Shown here: positions 37,009-45,283 of the stretch, piece after piece
How positions within the stretch are numbered: the first letter of the stretch is position 1
How the letters are laid out: each line of letters opens with the position of its first letter
From: Sporocytophaga myxococcoides
GTDB taxonomy: Bacteria > Bacteroidota > Bacteroidia > Cytophagales > Cytophagaceae
Assembly: GCF_000775915.1 (NCBI RefSeq)
Contig: NZ_BBLT01000011.1
Location: forward strand, 62,001-126,000
Direction of reading: 5' to 3'
DNA length: 64,000 nt
Position numbers and translations under genes: made by a program
Notes under the pieces: model-generated
Database searches by the model: none
The model's input: only the letters and a program-made list of their open reading frames with translations
Told to the model about the DNA's origin: nothing

Positions 37009-37611
37009 ATCGAAGAGCTGGTATACTCCTAAAACTATCAGAACATAACCGATTAGTTTATTTACAAACTGGCTCTTCAGATTAACCTTTGCGGCGATTG
37101 AATGACTTAGGAAAGCAATAAGTGTAAGTACCAGGATAGTGCCGATACATATGCCTCCTATAAATACATTCAGTAGAAAATCATCTTTTGAGATCCAGTT
37201 ATTACTCATAAAAATAGATCCCCAGAAAACCCAGAAAGGAATCTGAAGCGGATTAATTACTCCAAGAAAAATTCCGTTAAGAAAACTCCTTCCCTTTCTT
37301 AATTCCCGGCTTTCTCCCTCTTTTTCCTCTTTCTTCAGATAATACACTGCAACCAGCAGGAACACCGGAACAGAAACCATACGAATGATTGAATCAAGAT
37401 GGGTTTGAGTCATTAATACTCCTATAAGTTTAATGGCGATAGTACTATAAATTAATTCAATCAAAGTTGCTCCCAATGCAAAGTAGAGCCCTGCTTTGAG
37501 ATTGACAGAAACGGTGGTTTGCACCACACCAAGATTAATAGTACCCAAAGGGATGCTACCGGCAAAACTAACCACCACACCTATCAATAAATGCCAAATA
37601 ATATCTATCAT
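36988..37611 (-). CDS. LysE/RhtB-family amino-acid exporter
   Basis: A 207-residue inner-membrane protein with six hydrophobic helices. The N-terminal GSIPLGTINLGVVQTTVSVN is the family's conserved G-P/I-x-x-x-x loop, and LNGIFLGVINPLQIPFWVFW carries the conserved N-P motif in the middle. It is expected to export amino acids or related small molecules; the substrate is unknown. The gene converges on the amidotransferase gene with a 21-bp 3' overlap, which may create antisense interference between the two messages. Confidence 0.88.
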   Translation of the reverse strand: MIDIIWHLLIGVVVSFAGSIPLGTINLGVVQTTVSVNLKAGLYFALGATLIELIYSTIAIKLIGVLMTQTHLDSIIRMVSVPVFLLVAVYYLKKEEKEGESRELRKGRSFLNGIFLGVINPLQIPFWVFWGSIFMSNNWISKDDFLLNVFIGGICIGTILVLTLIAFLSHSIAAKVNLKSQFVNKLIGYVLIVLGVYQLFDLLYKFI

Positions 37612-37789
37612 AATCTTTAATCAAAATGAATCACGGTAATTAATTCGAACGCTTAACTTTCCACGCAACACCTCAAAGTATCCCCCGGATCAGAGAGTAA
37701 ACGTCAATCCATTCACTTGAAGTATTTCGGGCGATGTTATTAACTATTTATGAGATGACAATTGAAATGTGTATTCAGTATAGTTCAGA

Positions 37790-38551
37790 TTACCAAACCC
37801 CCATTGCTCCTCCGGCGCCCCTTAGCAAAGCCGCTTTCCTGGATTCATAGTCGCTGTTTTTAAAGGACGCATCGAAACCGCCTCTTTGAGCTCCAAATGT
37901 ATTCATCAGCATCAGGCTTCTAAAAAAACCGGGCTTTCTGGTACCGAAATGATTTTGAAGCACAGCCTTATATTGTAGAATCGGAAACAAGATTATAAAA
38001 AAGATAACCATTAACGTTACAAAAATGAAAAACAGCCCTCTATAGTTGCTATCCAAATCTGATTTAACCATTTGTCCTGATAGAACCAGTTTGATCTGAG
38101 CAATAGAGTTATTAATTCCTTCGTAATATTTTTTATTTCTTGTCTGAGGAAGGAGGTACTTATCCTCGATCTTCTTTAAAAGTTTTATATCAATTTTTCC
38201 GGCCAACTCTTCTGACGGGATAATCGCAAACTTACGGTCTGTCGGGTCCAATATAAATATGATATTATCCTGACTTAATTTGCCAGATTCGATCCATTGA
38301 TTGGAAAGCAGTTCTGCATAACGCTTTACGTCTGTATTAACGGAAGAGTCAACAGAAATAACTATAACTTCCGCATTAGATGAATCCTTTATTTGCAGCA
38401 ATTGCTTTTCAAGATTAACGATTTGTTCGGAAGATAAAAGATCCGCATTGTCAAATACAAAACTATGCTCAGGAAATCTAACAAGCACTTCTGCATTCAG
38501 AAATTGACTTAAAAAAATAACTAAAATGATGCCCAGAAAATATTTTCTCAT
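37790..38551 (-). CDS. TPM-domain protein, membrane-anchored
   Basis: A 253-residue protein with a signal peptide (1-20), a TPM domain (about 25-160; FPEHSFVFDNADLLSSEQIV is the typical start), a transmembrane helix (about 172-192) and a short cytoplasmic tail ending GGAMGVW. The TPM fold is linked to photosystem repair in chloroplasts and to acid-phosphatase-like or membrane-quality roles elsewhere. The function here is unknown. It is the last gene of a four-gene lemA/TPM operon, 19 bp after its neighbour. The C-terminal Trp echoes the GGKW end of the adjacent paralogue. Confidence 0.85.
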   Translation of the reverse strand: MRKYFLGIILVIFLSQFLNAEVLVRFPEHSFVFDNADLLSSEQIVNLEKQLLQIKDSSNAEVIVISVDSSVNTDVKRYAELLSNQWIESGKLSQDNIIFILDPTDRKFAIIPSEELAGKIDIKLLKKIEDKYLLPQTRNKKYYEGINNSIAQIKLVLSGQMVKSDLDSNYRGLFFIFVTLMVIFFIILFPILQYKAVLQNHFGTRKPGFFRSLMLMNTFGAQRGGFDASFKNSDYESRKAALLRGAGGAMGVW

Positions 38552-38570
38552 GCTGCCAATAATTTATATT

Positions 38571-39317
38571 CTACCATTTTCCTCCGGAACCTCCTCCGCC
38601 AAAGCCTCCGCCTCCAAAACCACCGAAGCCTCCGCCTCCACCTGATCCCCAGCCTCCGCCTCCGCCTCCATAGAATGGTCCTCTGGAAGAATATGTAGTG
38701 TGACCGCCACCACCTTTATTCTTGAATATACCGTACAATATAAAGAACAGGATTATTAAAATAATAGCTGTTCCAAATTTATTACGCCCACCCTGCTTTC
38801 TAGGCTCACCTTTGTATTCACCAGAGGCAAGTTTAATAATGATGTTTGTAGCTTCGTCAAGACCAACATAATATCGTTGTTCTCGGAATGTTGGCTTAAT
38901 TACTTCCTCAAATATTCTTTTTGCCATTGCATCAGGAACGACTCCTTCCATGCCATAGCCAGTAGAAATAAAGAAGTCACGAGACTCTATTGCTACCAAT
39001 ATAACAATACCGTTATTTTTACCTTTAACTCCAACCCCCCATTTCTGTCCGAGTCTTTGAGAGTAATCGGCCGCTTCATAATCCCCTATTGACTTCACAA
39101 TGACTACAGCAATTTGCGTAGAAGTTGTGTCTTCATAGTTCAGGAGCTTTTGTTCCAAAGCCTGATTTTCCGAAGAAGAGAGAATTCCGGCAAAGTCATT
39201 CACCAACCTGGGCGGGGATGGTCTTTCAGGTATATCATTCTGGCTTAACAGATAATTCGAAAATCCGAAAGAAAATAAAAGGATTAATAAAAATCTGTAC
39301 AATTTCACTACTTTCAT
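38571..39317 (-). CDS. TPM-domain protein with glycine-rich tail (YgcG-like)
   Basis: A 248-residue protein with a signal peptide (about 1-25), a TPM domain (about 35-165, with VNDFAGILSSSENQALEQKL and the ISTGYGMEGVVPDAMAKRIF active-site-like loop), a transmembrane helix (about 183-200), and a tail of about 45 residues that is almost all glycine with Trp and Phe, ending GSGGKW. This is the standard YgcG arrangement. The gene abuts the next TPM gene upstream with no gap, so translation is probably coupled. It may act with LemA at the cell envelope. Confidence 0.88.
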   Translation of the reverse strand: MKVVKLYRFLLILLFSFGFSNYLLSQNDIPERPSPPRLVNDFAGILSSSENQALEQKLLNYEDTTSTQIAVVIVKSIGDYEAADYSQRLGQKWGVGVKGKNNGIVILVAIESRDFFISTGYGMEGVVPDAMAKRIFEEVIKPTFREQRYYVGLDEATNIIIKLASGEYKGEPRKQGGRNKFGTAIILIILFFILYGIFKNKGGGGHTTYSSRGPFYGGGGGGWGSGGGGGFGGFGGGGFGGGGSGGKW

Positions 39318-39758
39318 TTATTCATCCTTTCCAAAAGAAATATCATCGCTCAACTCATTTATATCATCCTTTGAATAAGGGAAATGAATTTTCAATTGTT
39401 CTCCGGCTTTTATAATTCCAAGACAAAGTCCTTCTGTAAATTTGCCTTCTTTAAACTTTTCCTGCATCATGACTTTAATGTCATTCCAGAAATGATCGGA
39501 AACTCTTGAATTTATGCCGGCATCGCCAAGAATAGCAAATTTTTTATCTTTAAGAGCAAGATAAAATAGCACACCATTCCTGAGTTTGGTTTCATGCATC
39601 TTTAGTATTTTAAAAATATCTGCTGCACGATCAAGTGCATCTTCCTTGCAATGGTTTTCCAAATGCACCTGTACTTCGCCGCTGGTATTTTTCTCAGCTT
39701 CTTTAATGGCCGATACAATAGCAGCCTGTTCCTGTTCGGAAAAGAAGGATTTTGCCAT
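39318..39758 (-). CDS. Soluble TPM-domain protein
   Basis: A 146-residue TPM-domain protein with no signal peptide or membrane helix. It carries the domain's strand/loop features EKNTSGEVQVHLENHC and KKFAILGDAGINSRVSDHFW. It lies between lemA (5-bp gap) and the YgcG-like gene (adjacent), so all belong to one transcript. A cytoplasmic TPM protein next to two exported paralogues suggests a complex that spans the membrane, but that is inference. Confidence 0.87.
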   Translation of the reverse strand: MAKSFFSEQEQAAIVSAIKEAEKNTSGEVQVHLENHCKEDALDRAADIFKILKMHETKLRNGVLFYLALKDKKFAILGDAGINSRVSDHFWNDIKVMMQEKFKEGKFTEGLCLGIIKAGEQLKIHFPYSKDDINELSDDISFGKDE

Positions 39759-39763
39759 ATATT

Positions 39764-40342
39764 TTAGAATTTAACTTCAGGTGCTTTTTCTGCTCCGGCA
39801 GTTGCCTGGAAATATCCTTTTTTCTCAAAATCAAACATACCGGCAATCATATTCTGAGGGAATTTTCTTATGTAGGCGTTATAATCCATAACAGCTTCAT
39901 TAAAATTTCTGCGTTCAACAGATATTCTGTTTTCCGTACCTTCCAGCTGAGCCTGTAATTCCAGGAAGTTTTGATTAGTACGAAGCTGAGGATATTGTTC
40001 CACTGAGACTAAGAGACGAGAAAGTGCAGAAGACAGTTGATCCTGAGTTTTCTGAAAATTAGCAATTTGTTCAGGAGAAAGTTTGCTTGCATCCACATTT
40101 ACAGAAGTTGCTTTTGCTCTTGCCTCAATTACCTGAGTAAGCGTACTTTTTTCAAAATCTGCAGCTCCCTTTACAGTATTTACAAGATTTGGAATAAGAT
40201 CAAGCCTTCTTTGGTAAACGTTCTCTACCTGAGCCCATTGCTGTTCCACATTTTCCTGTTTTTCTACCATTGAATTATAACCGCATGAACTAAGAGAGGC
40301 TACCGATAATAGAAGTAAAAGGTTAAAAATTAATCTTTTCAT
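39764..40342 (-). CDS. lemA: LemA-family lipoprotein
   Basis: The ATG at 40340-40342 gives a lipoprotein signal (MKRLIFNLLLLLSVASLSSC, with a SLSSC lipobox), so I prefer it to the longer frame beginning at 40435. The mature protein of about 170 residues is mostly helical, with the LemA signatures VEQQWAQVENVYQRRLDLIP and NLVNTVKGAADFEKSTLTQV and a central LVSVEQYPQLRTNQNF. LemA proteins are envelope-associated helical bundles of unknown function that co-occur with TPM-domain genes, as here. It is the first gene of the four-gene operon. Confidence 0.92.
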   Translation of the reverse strand: MKRLIFNLLLLLSVASLSSCGYNSMVEKQENVEQQWAQVENVYQRRLDLIPNLVNTVKGAADFEKSTLTQVIEARAKATSVNVDASKLSPEQIANFQKTQDQLSSALSRLLVSVEQYPQLRTNQNFLELQAQLEGTENRISVERRNFNEAVMDYNAYIRKFPQNMIAGMFDFEKKGYFQATAGAEKAPEVKF

Positions 40343-40551
40343 TTTTTGATAATATTTTAAGTTAAAGGCAAAATTAAGAATTAACACCATTGTTTTGAAA
40401 TTTAACGGTGATTTACTATCAAAACAATATATCATTTTTATTCAACTCATTAAATTTTTATAGTATATGGTCTATTGAGGTGATTAACAGGATTTTTCAA
40501 AGACAGGTGATTAATTTTAATTTTTTGAACATTCAGGAGATGTCAAGTGCT

Positions 40552-40592
40552 GTAAAAATAAAAAGCCCCTAAAAAGGGGCCTCTTATTTTAC
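40552..40592. terminator. Orphan terminator-like hairpin
   Basis: GTAAAAATAAAAAGCCCCT pairs with AGGGGCCTCTTATTTTAC around AAAA. The GC core has T-rich flanks on both strands. It lies between the divergent lemA promoter region and a small plus-strand gene, with no annotated transcript ending here. It may mark a small RNA or insulate the two promoters. Confidence 0.6.
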
Positions 40593-40749
40593 AAAAGAAA
40601 TTAATACAGGTTATGAAAAAAATAGTGTTATTTGTAGATAAATACATCTATCGGATCAAAGGTAACCAGTAAAGTATATTTATCTATAGGATATTTTAAA
40701 AAGTAATCCACAATCCTGAAAATTATTGATTTAGTACAACAAATATTCT

Positions 40750-40887
40750 ATGAAAAAAAACAAAGTTCTTCTGATTTTCGCACTTCTGTTTTTACTTATC
40801 ATCTTGTATATCAGTTATGATATGATGTCAAGAACTAAAAAGCCCTGGGAGAAGAAGAAAAAGGAGCTAAAAGAAATAAATCGGTAA
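40750..40887 (+). CDS. Small single-pass membrane protein, 45 residues
   Basis: ATG at 40750 to TAA at 40885-40887 encodes 45 residues. After KKNK comes a strongly hydrophobic helix (VLLIFALLFLLIILYISY, residues 6-23), then a basic cytoplasmic tail with RTKKPWEKKKKELKE. This topology and the short charged tail are typical of genuine small membrane proteins in Bacteroidota. I do not recognise a named family. It stands alone about 215 bp before an outer-membrane protein gene. Confidence 0.6.
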   Translation: MKKNKVLLIFALLFLLIILYISYDMMSRTKKPWEKKKKELKEINR

Positions 40888-41101
40888 TTTATTACCATTT
40901 TAATTAATATTTTTAATCAACTCACTAATTTCGAAATAACTTCTCTATTAGTTTTTGAAATTAAATTTTTAGACGAAAGGAAATAAGAGCAAACACAAGC
41001 TCAGATTTCCGGTTGATAAGGAGATTTCCAACGAAATTTTTTTCCGGATCTACATTCTCGAAATTACATTCTGGTAAATCTTCATTTCAAAACGTTATCT
41101 T

Positions 41102-41704
41102 ATGAAGAAAGCTCTACTCTTCTTACTCCATTTAATACCTGTTCTTTCAATGTGTCAATCAATAGGATTGAAGGGAGGATTTAATATTTCAAATATCAAA
41201 AGTAACTCGTCTTCTTTACAGACTTCTTCAATAGTTGCCCCATCTTATGGAATTGCCTTTTTTCCAGGGATATCAAAAGTTTTTGATCTTTGCATAGAAC
41301 CAACTTACGCAACTTTTGGCGGGAGTAATGCTATTCCTTTTGCAGGACCAAATGGTATGACAATGAGCAGAGTCGCCAAAGTTAAATACCGGTATTTAGA
41401 GGTTCCGGTTTCTCTTAATTTTTATCCTTTGCATAAAACAAATATAATAGGAATACATGCAGGGATGGCTCCAATGTACTTTCTTTCCAAAAAGGAAGAA
41501 TTCTCTATCGCTTCAACAAAGTTAAATGACTTCGTTTTTGCACCATTTGCTGGGGGTACATTTGGGTACAAATTCGTGAAAAAAATCTTTTTTCATTTGG
41601 TAGCTCGTTACCAGTTTCCTATGTCTAACATTTACAAAGATGCTCCTCACACTACTAAATTCAATTCGGTTAGTTTCTTTGTAATTTTGGGTTGCAGGTT
41701 TTGA
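41102..41704 (+). CDS. Outer-membrane beta-barrel protein (PorT-like fold)
   Basis: A 200-residue protein with a signal peptide (1-18, ending SMCQ). The mature sequence starts SIGLKGGFNISNIKSNS and has eight alternating amphipathic strands with aromatic turns, ending in a C-terminal FFVILGCRF that fits a barrel's last strand. This is the OMP_b-brl_2 pattern common in Bacteroidota. No specific ligand or role can be inferred. It precedes the sulfur operon by about 80 bp on the same strand but probably has its own transcript. Confidence 0.8.
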   Translation: MKKALLFLLHLIPVLSMCQSIGLKGGFNISNIKSNSSSLQTSSIVAPSYGIAFFPGISKVFDLCIEPTYATFGGSNAIPFAGPNGMTMSRVAKVKYRYLEVPVSLNFYPLHKTNIIGIHAGMAPMYFLSKKEEFSIASTKLNDFVFAPFAGGTFGYKFVKKIFFHLVARYQFPMSNIYKDAPHTTKFNSVSFFVILGCRF

Positions 41705-41732
41705 TCAGAGTAAAATCACATGTACATTTTTA

Positions 41733-41758
41733 CATATGAAACTTTTTGCATATATTTG
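41733..41758 (+). promoter_or_regulatory. Candidate promoter with overlapping ArsR-type operator
   Basis: TATATTTG (41751-41758) fits the Bacteroidota -7 box 28 bp before the ArsR gene. An inverted repeat ATATG-N10-CATAT (41734-41738 and 41749-41753) overlaps it. AT-rich imperfect palindromes over the promoter are typical ArsR-family operators, so self-repression of the downstream operon is likely. No clear -33 TTTG box is seen. Confidence 0.5.
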
Positions 41759-41785
41759 CGTTTAGATACACATAACTACTTAAGA

Positions 41786-42100
41786 ATGGAATCTACAACT
41801 GACTCTAAAAGCGGAATTAGTATTGAAAAGCTTGAAAAAGCTTGTGCTGTACTAAAGACAATTGCGCATCCAGTGCGTATGTCCATCATTGAGCTGCTTG
41901 AGAAGAATTCCAGGATGAATGTAGGGGAAATTCAGGAGCATCTTAAAATAGAGCAAGCTGCACTATCTCACCATCTCATTGCCATGAAAAATAAAAAAAT
42001 CCTTAAATGCCAGAGAGTAGGCAAAAACATGGTTTATGAATTAAAAGAAAAACGCATTGTAAAAATTTTGGAATGTGTAGCTCAGTGCGAATGCGATTGA
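41786..42100 (+). CDS. ArsR-family repressor, likely persulfide or metal sensor
   Basis: The ATG at 41786 gives a standard 104-residue winged-helix ArsR protein (MESTTDSKSGISIEKLEKAC). The longer frame from 41720 overlaps the promoter and is rejected. The recognition helix region is EQAALSHHLIAMKNKKILKC and the wing VGKNMVYELKEKR. It has five cysteines (20, 75, 97, 101, 103), with an unusual ECVAQCECD tail. Together with the downstream persulfide-metabolism genes, this suggests a BigR/SqrR-type reactive-sulfur sensor, although a metal-thiolate site in the Cys-rich tail is an alternative. First gene of the sulfur operon. Confidence 0.88.
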   Translation: MESTTDSKSGISIEKLEKACAVLKTIAHPVRMSIIELLEKNSRMNVGEIQEHLKIEQAALSHHLIAMKNKKILKCQRVGKNMVYELKEKRIVKILECVAQCECD

Positions 42101-42160
42101 GTTTTTTTTAACATCAAAATATGTAAGTATATAAATATGTAAATATATTAAATTAAAGCT

Positions 42161-42976
42161 ATGGTAATTTTAGGTTATCTGTTTGCGATACTAATAGGAC
42201 TCACGCTTGGCCTCATTGGGGGAGGAGGATCCATACTAACGGTACCAGTATTGGTTTATCTTTTAAAACTAAGTCCGGTTACTTCTACAGCATATTCACT
42301 CTTTGTTGTCGGCTCAACTTCATTGGCAGGTGCAATTAGTTACTTTAGGAAAAAACAATTGTGTTACAGAGCTGCAATTGCATTTTCAGTACCATCCTTC
42401 TTGTCTGTTTTCCTAACCAGACGATTTTTGGTACCACTCCTACCCGAGACAATTGCGGAATACTCAGGTATCGCGCTGAATAAGGAAGTATTGATCATGA
42501 TTGCCTTTGCAATATTGATGGTTGTATCTTCTTATTCCATGATCAAAAAACAATTGAAAAAAACTATAAGTGAAGAAGAGTTTAATCCTCTGACAATTAA
42601 ATTTAATTATTCCATGATAATTTTTGAAGGACTAATTCTCGGAGTACTTACAGGTTTTGTAGGAGCAGGAGGAGGATTCCTGATCATTCCGGCATTGGTA
42701 CTTTTTGTCGGACTCCCGATGAAAGTAGCGATCGGCACATCGCTGTTGATTATTGCGGCAAACTCCCTTATTGGTTTCACCGGTGATCTTTATGCAGGAC
42801 TGAACGCTGACTGGAATTTTCTTTTGGTATACACAGCATTTGCACTGGCAGGAATTTTCATTGGTATGATTTTATCAAAAAAAGTACAGGGGGATAAATT
42901 AAAACCTGCTTTTGGTTATTTTACACTTGTACTTGGATTATTTATTATAATCAAAGAAGTATTGTTTCACCCTTAA
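42161..42976 (+). CDS. TauE/SafE-family sulfite/sulfur-compound exporter
   Basis: A 271-residue membrane protein with eight or so helices and the family's duplicated glycine-rich motifs: IGLTLGLIGGGGSILTVPVL near the N-terminus and VLTGFVGAGGGFLIIPALVL in the second half. TauE/SafE proteins export sulfite, sulfoacetate or related anions. Placed 60 bp after the ArsR gene and 8 bp before a persulfide dioxygenase gene, it is most likely an exporter of the sulfite or thiosulfate made by that enzyme. Confidence 0.92.
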   Translation: MVILGYLFAILIGLTLGLIGGGGSILTVPVLVYLLKLSPVTSTAYSLFVVGSTSLAGAISYFRKKQLCYRAAIAFSVPSFLSVFLTRRFLVPLLPETIAEYSGIALNKEVLIMIAFAILMVVSSYSMIKKQLKKTISEEEFNPLTIKFNYSMIIFEGLILGVLTGFVGAGGGFLIIPALVLFVGLPMKVAIGTSLLIIAANSLIGFTGDLYAGLNADWNFLLVYTAFALAGIFIGMILSKKVQGDKLKPAFGYFTLVLGLFIIIKEVLFHP

Positions 42977-42984
42977 TTTATTAT

Positions 42985-44400
42985 ATGAAAGTAGAACAAA
43001 TTTATACTGGCTGCCTCGCACAGGGTGCATACTATATTGAATCTGCGGGAGAAGTAGCCATCATAGATCCTCTAAGAGAAGTAGGACCTTATATAGCCAG
43101 AGCTGAAAAAGCGGGTGCTAAAATCAAATATATATTTGAAACACATTTTCATGCTGACTTTGTATCCGGTCATCTGGACCTTAGCAGAAAAACTGGTGCT
43201 CCTATAGTCTATGGCCCCACAGCTACGACTGAATTTGATTCAATAGTTGCAGTTGATGGTCAGGAATTCAAATTAGGGAATGTCACCATAAAGGCATTGC
43301 ATACTCCCGGGCATACGCTTGAAAGTACTGTTTATCTTTTGAAAAATGAAGAAGGAAAAGACTATGCTATATTCACCGGAGATACCTTGTTTCTGGGAGA
43401 TGTAGGCCGACCGGACCTTGCTCAGAAGGCTGGTCAGATTACAGCAGAGGACTTGGCCGGTATGCTTTATGATAGCCTCATGAACAAAATTATGCCTCTG
43501 GCAGATGAAGTAATCGTGTATCCTGCACATGGAGCCGGAAGCGCTTGCGGTAAAAACATGATGAAGGAAACAACCGACACATTGGGCAATCAGAAAAAAA
43601 CTAATTATGCACTGAATCAGCCTGACAAAACCACCTTCATAAAAGAAGTTACAGATGGGCTATTACCTCCGCCTGCTTATTTTCCGCTTAATGCAGCTTT
43701 AAATAAAAATGGTTATGAAAGTTTTGATGAAGTGCTCAATCATGGACTTAAACCTCTTAGTTCTTCAGAATTAGAGGACCTTGCAGATGCCACAAACGCT
43801 CTGATATTAGATACAAGGGCCAACACAGAGTTTTATAAATCATTTATTCCGCAGTCAATTAATATTGGATTGAATGGCGACTTTGCTCCCTGGGTTGGTG
43901 CACTGATAGAAGATGTAAAGCAGCCGATAATACTGGTAACAGAACCGGGAAAAGAAGAAGATGCTGTAACACGATTGAGTCGAGTAGGTTTCGACAATAT
44001 CCTAGGGCATCTCAAAGGGGGTATTCAATCATGGCTAGCAGAAGGAAAAGAAACCGATTCTGTAAACCGCATAGATGCCGAAGAATTTTCAAGGAAAATT
44101 AAGATTGGGGAAAGTAAAGTAATTGATGTCAGAAAAGAGACTGAATACTCTGCAGAGCATGTGCAGGATGCATTTAACAAACCGCTTGCCTATATTAATG
44201 AATGGATAAAAGATATTGACCCGAAAGAGCATTTTTATCTCCATTGTGCCGGTGGGTATAGAAGCATGATAGCTGCATCTATATTACAAGCAAGGGGTTA
44301 TAGAAACTTTACAGAAATTGCAGGCGGTTTCGGGGCTATTGCTAAAACCTCTGTTCCCAAAACGGATTTCATTTGTCAAAGCAAATTACTAAAGGTGTAG
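42985..44400 (+). CDS. CstB-like persulfide dioxygenase-rhodanese fusion
   Basis: A 471-residue three-domain cytoplasmic enzyme. The N-terminal metallo-beta-lactamase/ETHE1-type domain (1-240) has the iron site THFHADFVSGH (His54, His56, Asp58), TPGHTLEST and GDTLFLGDVGRPDL. A middle rhodanese domain (about 250-345) lacks the catalytic cysteine (LVTEPGKEEDAV replaces it). The final rhodanese domain (about 360-465) has the active loop CAGGYRS with Cys421. This MBL-pseudorhodanese-rhodanese order is that of CstB, which oxidises persulfide to sulfite and transfers sulfur to make thiosulfate. The gene follows the exporter by 8 bp. Confidence 0.92.
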   Translation: MKVEQIYTGCLAQGAYYIESAGEVAIIDPLREVGPYIARAEKAGAKIKYIFETHFHADFVSGHLDLSRKTGAPIVYGPTATTEFDSIVAVDGQEFKLGNVTIKALHTPGHTLESTVYLLKNEEGKDYAIFTGDTLFLGDVGRPDLAQKAGQITAEDLAGMLYDSLMNKIMPLADEVIVYPAHGAGSACGKNMMKETTDTLGNQKKTNYALNQPDKTTFIKEVTDGLLPPPAYFPLNAALNKNGYESFDEVLNHGLKPLSSSELEDLADATNALILDTRANTEFYKSFIPQSINIGLNGDFAPWVGALIEDVKQPIILVTEPGKEEDAVTRLSRVGFDNILGHLKGGIQSWLAEGKETDSVNRIDAEEFSRKIKIGESKVIDVRKETEYSAEHVQDAFNKPLAYINEWIKDIDPKEHFYLHCAGGYRSMIAASILQARGYRNFTEIAGGFGAIAKTSVPKTDFICQSKLLKV

Positions 44401-44699
44401 GATAAAAAAAGAAGTGAAAAGCTGAAAGCTTAAAACAAAAGGAAATAGAGTCAAAATGCTTATTTTATAGACAGTATAGCAAAACGAAAGACGTCCTTTT
44501 TCTATTTAAAGAAAAATCATTTTCTTTTTGCTATTTCAGAGACAAGTAAAGAGAGCTTACAAGTTGCGGATCCTTTGAATGCTCACGGATGGCAAAGGAA
44601 AGCAAATCTGTTTGTGTTACATGTACCTCTAAAGATAATTTTAGTGGGTTCTAAGCACTAGGATTCATAATCTAAAGCAGACATTTTAATAAATGCATC
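44401..44699. other. Gap inside the sulfur gene block
   Basis: About 300 bp without a coding frame between the CstB-like gene and the first YeeE-like gene. AAAGAAAAATCATTTTCTTT near 44509 is a weak AT-rich inverted repeat. The gap is long for an operon, so the YeeE pair may have its own promoter. Confidence 0.45.
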
Positions 44700-45269
44700 A
44701 TGAATATTATAGAATTTATATCTCAACCCTGGCCATGGTATGTGGCTGGACCACTAATCGGACTAACAGTTCCCATTCTTTTACTAATCGGCAATAAATC
44801 TTTCGGAATAAGTTCAAACCTTCGGCATATCTGTGCTGCATGTATTCCTGCGAAAATTCCCTTTTTCCAATATGATTGGAAAAAAGAAACATGGAACTTG
44901 TTCTTTGTTGCAGGCATTGTTATTGGAGGTTTTATAGCAGCTACATTTCTAAATAATCCTGAGCCGGTTATAGTTAACCAGAAACTTGCTACAGATATGG
45001 CAGCATATGGCATTACGAATTATCAAAACATAGTGCCTGAAGATCTATTTAACTGGAATGCCTTATTCTCACTAAGGGGATTTCTTCTAATGGTTGTAGG
45101 TGGGTTCCTCGTAGGTTTCGGGACAAGATATGCGGGAGGTTGCACCAGTGGCCATTCCATCATGGGATTGTCAACATTGCAATGGCCTTCACTAATCGCA
45201 ACATGCTGCTTTATGGCAGGAGGCTTTATTATGGCAAATCTTATTCTCCCACTTATTCTTTCTCTTTAA
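44700..45269 (+). CDS. YeeE/YedE-family sulfur transporter subunit (N-terminal half)
   Basis: A 189-residue membrane protein with about five helices. The signature [20 protein letters not shown] is the conserved YeeE/YedE (DUF395) loop with the functional cysteine thought to handle thiosulfate or other sulfur species, and another Cys-containing loop ([12 protein letters not shown]) lies near residue 45. In many bacteria YeeE/TsuA is a single long protein; here the two halves are separate genes. The second half follows 14 bp downstream. Confidence 0.88.
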   Translation: MNIIEFISQPWPWYVAGPLIGLTVPILLLIGNKSFGISSNLRHICAACIPAKIPFFQYDWKKETWNLFFVAGIVIGGFIAATFLNNPEPVIVNQKLATDMAAYGITNYQNIVPEDLFNWNALFSLRGFLLMVVGGFLVGFGTRYAGGCTSGHSIMGLSTLQWPSLIATCCFMAGGFIMANLILPLILSL

Positions 45270-45283
45270 AAAATTTAACTTTC

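Noticed and set aside
38571-38700. GC- and GGA/TCC-rich repetitive sequence that might be a tandem repeat or CRISPR-like array
   Set aside because: It simply encodes the glycine-rich tail of the YgcG-like TPM protein. The units are short codons, not spaced repeats.
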